Positions 21,682-26,391 of a DNA stretch of 26,391 nt are shown here, piece after piece. The translations under genes and the position numbers were made by a program. The notes below the pieces were generated by a model. The model did not search any database. It saw nothing but the letters and a program-made list of their open reading frames with translations, and was not told the DNA's origin. Within the stretch, counting starts at the first letter, position 1. Each line of letters begins with the position of its first letter. Origin of the DNA: CALMNV01 sp035688975 (GTDB lineage Bacteria > Actinomycetota > Actinomycetes > Actinomycetales > Dermatophilaceae); assembly GCF_035688975.1 (NCBI RefSeq), contig NZ_DASSMH010000141.1:1-26391 (forward strand), given 5' to 3'.

Positions 21682-23085
21682 TCACTCCGACTGGTGCAGC
21701 TGGCGTGCGGCCTCGGCGATCGACCCGGACAGTGACGGATAGACGGTGATGGTGCTCGAGACCTGGTCGACGCTCAGCCGGTTCTGCACGGCCAGCGCGA
21801 CGGGGAAGATCAGCTCCGACGCCTTGGGCGCGACGACCACGCCGCCCAGCACGGTGCCGTAGCCCTTGCGGCAGAAGAGCTTGACGAACCCGTCGGTGAT
21901 GGCCTGCATCTTGGCCCGGGGGTTGCGCGCGAGCGGGAGGCGGACCACCTCGATGTCGGGCGACTCGTCGGCCTCGCGCTGGCCGATGCCCACCGTGGCG
22001 ATCTCGGGATCGGTGAAGATGTTGGCCGCCACGCCGCGCACGCTGAGGGGGGCGACGGCGTCGCCGAGCGCGTGCCACATGGCGATGCGGCCCTGCATGG
22101 CGGCCACCGACGCGAGCGGCAGCACCCCGGTGCAGTCACCGGCGGCATACACGCCGGCGACGGAGGTCCGCGAGACCCGGTCGACGGTGACGTGACCCGA
22201 CTCCGACCGCTCGACCCCCAGCTCCTCGAGCCCGATGCCCGCGGTCTGCGGGACGGAGCCGACGGCGAGGAGCGCATGACTTCCCTCGACGGTGCGCCCG
22301 TCGACGAGGCTGACGACGACGCCAGCCTCGGTCCGCTCCACCCCCGCCGCCCGCGAGCGGCTGAGGACCTCCATGCCCCGCTTGCGGAAGACGTCCTCGA
22401 TCACGGTGGCCGCGTCGGCGTCCTCGCCGGGCAGCACGCGGTCCCGGGACGAGACGAGGACGACCTCGGAGCCGAGGCCGAGGTAGGCCTGCGCGAGCTC
22501 GGCCCCGGTGACGCCGGAGCCGATGACGACGATGCGCCGCGGCAGCTCGGTCAGCGAGTAGATCTGCTGCCAGGTGAGGATCCGCTGGCCGTCGGGCACC
22601 GCCGAGGGCAGCACACGAGGCGTGGCGCCCGTCGCGAGGAGCAGGACGTCCGCGCGCAGCTTCGTGCGGGCACCATCCGCGGTGTCGACGGAGACGGTGC
22701 CGCGGTCGACGACGCGGCCCCGCCCGCGCAGCACCCGCACCCCGACCGACTCGAGGCTCGCCTGGATGTCGACGCTCTGGGCCGCGGCGAGCTGCAGGAT
22801 CCGCCGGTTGACGGTCTCGGCCTGGGCAACGGCGTCGCTCACCTCGTCGCCCTCCGGGTCCTGGAGGCGGACCCCGAGCCCGGCGGCCACCTCGAAGTCG
22901 GACATGTAGTCCGCCGTCGAGATGAGCGCCTTGCTGGGCACGCAGTCCGTGAGGACGGCAGCGCCGCCGAGACCGTCCTGCTCGACGACCGTGACCCCGG
23001 CTCCGAGCCGGGCCGCGACGAGAGCCGCCTCGTAGCCGCCGGGTCCTCCTCCGAGGATGACGACGGACGTCGCTCGCGTGATCAC
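21682..23085 (-). CDS. lpdA: LpdA-like NAD(P)H-quinone reductase, flavoprotein disulfide reductase family
   Basis: 467 aa. Two dinucleotide folds are present: FAD-binding VVILGGGPGGYEAAL (8-22) and NAD(P)-binding IVVIGSGVTGAELAQAYL, plus the second FAD contact VAGVYAAGDCTG. In a true dihydrolipoamide dehydrogenase the redox pair is CxxxxC; here the first cysteine is replaced (GGAAVLTDCVPSK), leaving only C48. The C-terminal HxxxxE catalytic pair is also lost (TVYPSLSGSI). This matches M. tuberculosis LpdA (Rv3303c), which reduces quinones and is not a lipoamide enzyme. GTG 23085 is the likely start, with a weak TTGGAT box 12 bases upstream. The gene is divergent from the purine nucleoside phosphorylase. 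Confidence 0.88.
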   Translation of the reverse strand: MITRATSVVILGGGPGGYEAALVAARLGAGVTVVEQDGLGGAAVLTDCVPSKALISTADYMSDFEVAAGLGVRLQDPEGDEVSDAVAQAETVNRRILQLAAAQSVDIQASLESVGVRVLRGRGRVVDRGTVSVDTADGARTKLRADVLLLATGATPRVLPSAVPDGQRILTWQQIYSLTELPRRIVVIGSGVTGAELAQAYLGLGSEVVLVSSRDRVLPGEDADAATVIEDVFRKRGMEVLSRSRAAGVERTEAGVVVSLVDGRTVEGSHALLAVGSVPQTAGIGLEELGVERSESGHVTVDRVSRTSVAGVYAAGDCTGVLPLASVAAMQGRIAMWHALGDAVAPLSVRGVAANIFTDPEIATVGIGQREADESPDIEVVRLPLARNPRAKMQAITDGFVKLFCRKGYGTVLGGVVVAPKASELIFPVALAVQNRLSVDQVSSTITVYPSLSGSIAEAARQLHQSE

Positions 23086-23150
23086 GGGACCATCCAACCA
23101 CTGCCCGTCAGGCAGGGGACGATCCACCGTTGGCCGTCTCCGGTGCTCGC

Positions 23151-23156
23151 TAGGCT
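23151..23156 (+). promoter_or_regulatory. Candidate leaderless -10 box of the deoD-pmmB operon
   Basis: TAGGCT, first T 13 bases before GTG 23164, with a TTGGCC-like element about 15 bases further upstream at 23130-23135. The GTG has no ribosome site. Confidence 0.55.
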
Positions 23157-23163
23157 CGGACGC

Positions 23164-23997
23164 GTGACAGCGCCAGCCCACGATCTGAGCGACCCCGCGA
23201 CGGATCCCTTCGGTGTCGCCGCGGACGCCGCGGCCGTGATCGCCGAGCGCACCGGCGTGGACGGACACGACGTGGCCCTCGTCCTCGGTTCGGGGTGGGG
23301 CGGGGCGGCCGACCTCGTCGGCAGCACCGTCGCCACCGTCGACCACGCCGACGTGCCCGGCTTCCGGCCGGTCGCCGTGGCCGGGCACACGGGCCGCCTC
23401 CGGTCGGTCGCGATCGGCGACACCGGGCGGTACGCGCTCGTCTTCGGCACCCGCACGCACTTCTACGAGGGCCACGGAGTGCGCGCCGTGGTCCACGCCG
23501 TCCGCACCGCGGCCGCGGCCGGGTGCCGGGCGATCGTCTTGACGAACGGCTGCGGGGGCCTGGACCCGGGCCGTCCCCCCGGCACGCCGGTCCTCATCCG
23601 CGACCACCTCAACCTCACCGCCTCCTCGCCCGTCGAGGGCGCCACCTTCGTCGACCTCACCGACCTCTACTCCCCGCGCCTGCGTGCGCTCGCCCGCGAG
23701 GTCGACCCCCGGCTCGAGGAGGGTGTGTACGTCCAGTTCCCGGGGCCGCACTACGAGACGCCGGCCGAGGTGCGGATGGCGCGCATCCTGGGCGGCGACC
23801 TCGTCGGCATGTCGACGACGCTCGAGGCCATCGCGGCGCGCCAGAGCGGCCTGGAGGTGCTCGGCATCTCGCTCGTGACCAACCTGGCCGCGGGCATCTC
23901 GGACGTCCCGCTCAGCCACGCCGAGGTCCTCGAGGCAGGTCGGGCGGCCGCCGGGCGATGCGGCCGACTCCTCGCCGAGGTCGTGGGCAGGATCTGA
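23164..23997 (+). CDS. deoD: Purine nucleoside phosphorylase, trimeric type
   Basis: 277 aa. It cleaves purine (2'-deoxy)ribonucleosides with phosphate to the free base and (deoxy)ribose-1-phosphate. Family motifs: phosphate-binding ALVLGSGWGGAADLV and GHTGRL, the RTHFYEGHG segment, YVQFPGPHYETPAEVRM with the base-binding Glu region, MSTTLEAIAARQ and SLVTNLAAGI with the purine-binding Asn. The layout fits low-molecular-mass PNPs for 6-oxopurines. The start is GTG 23164 with a TAGGCT box 13 bases upstream. Its TGA overlaps the next ATG by one base (TGATG), so the mutase is coupled and could use the pentose-1-phosphate product. M. tuberculosis has deoD directly before pmmB. Confidence 0.95.
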   Translation: MTAPAHDLSDPATDPFGVAADAAAVIAERTGVDGHDVALVLGSGWGGAADLVGSTVATVDHADVPGFRPVAVAGHTGRLRSVAIGDTGRYALVFGTRTHFYEGHGVRAVVHAVRTAAAAGCRAIVLTNGCGGLDPGRPPGTPVLIRDHLNLTASSPVEGATFVDLTDLYSPRLRALAREVDPRLEEGVYVQFPGPHYETPAEVRMARILGGDLVGMSTTLEAIAARQSGLEVLGISLVTNLAAGISDVPLSHAEVLEAGRAAAGRCGRLLAEVVGRI

Positions 23998-25748
23998 TGG
24001 TGCCGGACGCGGCGGGGTCCCGCGAGACGCTGTATGCCGCGGCGCGCGCCTGGTGCGACGACGACCCGGACCCCGCGACCCGCGACGAGCTGCGCACCCT
24101 GCTCGCCGAGGCCGAGGGCGGGGACGAACACGCCGCCGCCGACCTCGCGGACCGGTTCACCGGGATGCTCCAGTTCGGCACCGCGGGCCTGCGCGGGGCG
24201 CTCGGCGCCGGGCCCAACCGGATGAACCGCAGCGTGGTGCTGCGGGCGGCGGCCGGCCTGACGGCATACCTGCAGGGCGAGGGCGGCGCGGGGGACCATC
24301 CCGTCGTCGTCATCGGCTACGACGCCCGTCACGGGTCCGACGTCTTCGCCCGTGACACGGCGGCGGTGGTCGTCGCCGCGGGCGGGTCCGCGCTGCTGCT
24401 GCCCGAGCCGTTGCCGACGCCGGTGCTCGCCTTCGCGATCCGCCGCCTCGGCGCCGACGCGGGGGTCATGGTCACCGCGAGCCACAACCCTCCGCAGGAC
24501 AACGGCTACAAGGTCTACCTCGGCGACGGCAGCCAGATCGTGCCGCCGGTCGACGCGCAGATCGCCCGCCACATCGGCGCCGTCGAGCGGGTGCGTGACG
24601 TGCCCCGGGTCGCGCAGGGGTGGCGGGTGCTCGGCCCCGAGCTGGAGGGCGACTACGTCGACGCCGTCGTCGGGGTGCTCGACCCGGACTCGGCCCGGGA
24701 CCTCGCCGTCGCGCACACGAGCCTGCACGGGGTCGGCCACGCGATCGTCCGTGAGGCCTTCGTGCGGGCCGGCTTCCCGGAGCCGGTGGCCGTCGTGGAG
24801 CAGGCCCTGCCCGACCCCGACTTCCCCACCGTGGCCTTTCCCAACCCGGAGGAGGAGGGCGCGATCGACCTCGCCCTTGCGGTCGCCCGGCGGGAGCGGT
24901 GCGACCTCGTCATCGCCAACGACCCGGACGCGGACCGGTGCGCGGCGGCCGTCCTCGACCCTGACGCCGGCGACTGGCGGATGTTGCGGGGCGACGAGGT
25001 GGGGGCGCTGCTCGGGGCGCACCTCGTGGCCAGGGGCGTGCGACCCGGTGACGTCTTCGCCAACTCGATCGTCTCGTCCCGGCTGCTCGCGGCCGTCGCC
25101 CGGTCGGCCGGCATCCGACACGAGGAGACGCTCACCGGGTTCAAGTGGATCTCGCGGGTGCCGGGGCTGCGCTACGGCTACGAGGAGGCGCTCGGCTACT
25201 GCGCGGCACCGGCCGCGGTGCGGGACAAGGACGGCGTCAGCGCCGCCCTGCTGCTCGCCGAGCTCGCGGCCGGCCTCAAGGCCGAGGGCCGCACGCTGCT
25301 CGACCTCCTCGACGACCTGGCCCTGCTCCACGGCGTGCACGCCACCGACTCGTTCGCCGTCCGCGTCACCGACCTCACGCAGATCGAGGAGGTCGTCGGC
25401 CGGCTGCGCCGCAGGCCCCCGCGGAGCCTCGCCGGCTTCGCGGTGCGACAGGTCGACGACCTCAGCCGTGGTGCCGGCGGCCTGCCGCCCACCGAAGGGC
25501 TGCGATGGTATCTCGAGGGCGACGCACGCATCATCATCCGGCCGAGCGGCACGGAGCCGAAGGTCAAGGTCTACCTCGAGGTCATCGAACCGGTCGGCGA
25601 GCCGGTCGGGGAGCCGGTTCGCGAGTCCCGGCCCGACCCCGATGCCGTGCGGGTGGCCCGGAGGTCGGCGGCCACCCGTCTGGCCGCCCTCCGCGCCGAG
25701 GTGCAGGAGCTGACCCGGCCGGTCGAGGTCAGGCGAGGAGCACCGTGA
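23997..25748 (+). CDS. pmmB: Phosphohexomutase / phosphopentomutase-like alpha-D-phosphosugar mutase
   Basis: 583 aa. Four signature loops are present: the phosphoserine loop VMVTASHNPPQDNGYK with S162, the Mg-binding loop NDPDADR (D309, D311, D313), the sugar-binding loop GYEEALGY (394-401), and the phosphate loop RPSGTEPKVK (515-524). This is the PGM/PMM superfamily in its PmmB-like branch of about 550-580 residues, which includes phosphopentomutases and glucose-1,6-bisphosphate-type enzymes. Coupling to deoD suggests ribose-1-phosphate to ribose-5-phosphate conversion, but a hexose role is equally possible. The C-terminal region carries EPVGEPVGEPVRES microrepeats (about 531-544). The 3' end overlaps the convergent PH-domain gene by 20 bases. 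Confidence 0.93.
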   Translation: MVPDAAGSRETLYAAARAWCDDDPDPATRDELRTLLAEAEGGDEHAAADLADRFTGMLQFGTAGLRGALGAGPNRMNRSVVLRAAAGLTAYLQGEGGAGDHPVVVIGYDARHGSDVFARDTAAVVVAAGGSALLLPEPLPTPVLAFAIRRLGADAGVMVTASHNPPQDNGYKVYLGDGSQIVPPVDAQIARHIGAVERVRDVPRVAQGWRVLGPELEGDYVDAVVGVLDPDSARDLAVAHTSLHGVGHAIVREAFVRAGFPEPVAVVEQALPDPDFPTVAFPNPEEEGAIDLALAVARRERCDLVIANDPDADRCAAAVLDPDAGDWRMLRGDEVGALLGAHLVARGVRPGDVFANSIVSSRLLAAVARSAGIRHEETLTGFKWISRVPGLRYGYEEALGYCAAPAAVRDKDGVSAALLLAELAAGLKAEGRTLLDLLDDLALLHGVHATDSFAVRVTDLTQIEEVVGRLRRRPPRSLAGFAVRQVDDLSRGAGGLPPTEGLRWYLEGDARIIIRPSGTEPKVKVYLEVIEPVGEPVGEPVRESRPDPDAVRVARRSAATRLAALRAEVQELTRPVEVRRGAP

Positions 25749-26370
25749 CGACGAAGCAGGCGGCGCCGGCAAGGAGCAGGCCGACCGCCACGGGGTCCCA
25801 GGCCTGGCTCACGACGCGGAGGCTCCCTCCGTCCGGGCGCCGCCGGTCCGCGGCCACCCGGGCCTCGATCTCCGCGGCGACCGCCTGGGCCCCGACCGGG
25901 AGCCGCGCGCCAAGGACCCTGGGAGCCGGGCTCGACGCGGGCACGCGGTGGGCGCCCAGGGTCGGCCGGCCGCGGCCGTGCCGGGGACGCTTCGGCTCGG
26001 CGGGGACTCCCCACGCCGCGTAGCGGCGGCCGTCCGCGACGACCTCCAGCACCCACCGACTGCGCACCTCGCTCACGGCCGGCCAGCTGATGTCGACGAT
26101 CCGCAGCGGGTTGACCAGGCGGATTCCCTCGTCGGCGATGACGGCGCTCGGTCGCACGACGAGGAGCCAGAGCAGGACGAGCCCGAAGACGACCGAGCCG
26201 ATGAGCGACCACGGCCGCGGGTCGGCAAGCGCGGCGGGCACGAGCAGGGCGAGCGCCGCGGCGAGGCCCGCGGCGCCCACGGCGACCGACGACCCCGGGC
26301 GCAGCGTCCGGCGCTCCCCGGCGGGGGCGCCGACGCGCCCGGTCGGGTCCTGCGGGGCGGGCTGGCCCAC
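25729..26370 (-). CDS. Membrane-anchored PH-domain protein
   Basis: 213 aa from GTG 26370, with AAGGAG upstream. After a 25-residue soluble start there are two hydrophobic helices (about 27-49 and 54-72), then a bacterial PH-like domain (ADEGIRLVNPLRIVDISWPAVSEVRSRW and onwards), a Pro/Arg-rich linker, and a third hydrophobic segment at the C-terminus (AVGLLLAGAACFVVTVLLA, 193-211). This is the organisation of low-molecular-weight bPH6-type proteins found in actinobacteria, whose function is unknown. The W-x-x-I motif region DISWPAVSEV is the recognisable PH core. It is convergent with and overlaps the mutase gene. Confidence 0.8.
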   Translation of the reverse strand: MGQPAPQDPTGRVGAPAGERRTLRPGSSVAVGAAGLAAALALLVPAALADPRPWSLIGSVVFGLVLLWLLVVRPSAVIADEGIRLVNPLRIVDISWPAVSEVRSRWVLEVVADGRRYAAWGVPAEPKRPRHGRGRPTLGAHRVPASSPAPRVLGARLPVGAQAVAAEIEARVAADRRRPDGGSLRVVSQAWDPVAVGLLLAGAACFVVTVLLA

Positions 26371-26391
26371 GTCGTCTCCTTGCTCGTCTCC

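Noticed and set aside
23101..23115. Dyad CTGCC-CGTCA-GGCAG between lpdA and deoD as an operator
   Set aside because: Arms are only five bases long, with no second copy or nearby regulator; it is not distinguishable from chance.
1727..24269. CGGCATAC as a polar (KOPS- or Chi-like) signal
   Set aside because: It is found 12 times on one strand and 8 on the other without a clear switch, and follows no visible skew within this window.

Overview
The window is about 26.4 kb of very GC-rich DNA (roughly 70-73% by eye) with strong third-position G/C, GTG starts, and many genes with no ribosome binding site but a TAnnnT box 12-13 nt before the start codon. Together with an acyl-CoA carboxylase epsilon subunit, an MT0933-type antitoxin-like protein and a Rv1264-like adenylate cyclase, this points to an actinomycete, most likely of the Micrococcales (Intrasporangiaceae-like; inference only). 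I see no rRNA, tRNA, CRISPR array, insertion sequence or prophage.

Layout. 1-3633, minus strand: birA, a class III cyclase, an enoyl-CoA hydratase, an OmpR-type response regulator and the start of its histidine kinase. 3657-5500, plus: accD5-like carboxyltransferase and its epsilon subunit, divergent from birA across overlapping -10 boxes. 5554-7113, minus: FAD oxidoreductase with a C-terminal Rieske domain. 7243-9632, plus: DUF885 metallopeptidase-like protein and Maf pyrophosphatase. 9640-10866, minus: PIG-V-like membrane glycosyltransferase. 11030-14245: a second carboxyltransferase and an acyl-CoA dehydrogenase (minus), divergent from a MerR regulator (plus). 14295-15718, plus: rhodanese and SufE. 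15938-16570, plus: XRE regulator with a cysteine-rich tail. 16599-18854, minus: tryptophan 2,3-dioxygenase, a hypothetical protein, an aldo/keto reductase. 18971-20761, plus: accA3-like biotin carboxylase/BCCP. 21011-23085, minus: MT0933-like protein and LpdA-like flavoprotein. 23164-25748, plus: purine nucleoside phosphorylase and phosphohexomutase. 25729-26370, minus: membrane PH-domain protein.

How it fits together. birA, accD5, accE, maf, sseA, sufE and accA3 appear in the order remembered for Mycobacterium tuberculosis Rv3279c-Rv3285, and lpdA-deoD-pmmB for Rv3303c-Rv3307-Rv3308. Here that backbone is interrupted by accessory genes. BirA would biotinylate the AccA3-like subunit, which with the AccD5-like and epsilon subunits would form a propionyl/acetyl-CoA carboxylase. 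The MerR/dehydrogenase/carboxyltransferase block looks like a branched-chain acyl-CoA catabolic module that would need a biotin subunit from elsewhere, possibly the AccA3-like one.

The most unusual signals are not genes. The octamer CGGCATAC occurs 20 times on the two strands together, and every GGCATAC found is preceded by C. A TAnnnT box sits at a nearly fixed distance from the start codon in at least eight genes. Three intergenic repeat pairs and several in-frame microrepeats are also present. I found no clear new defence or mobile system.
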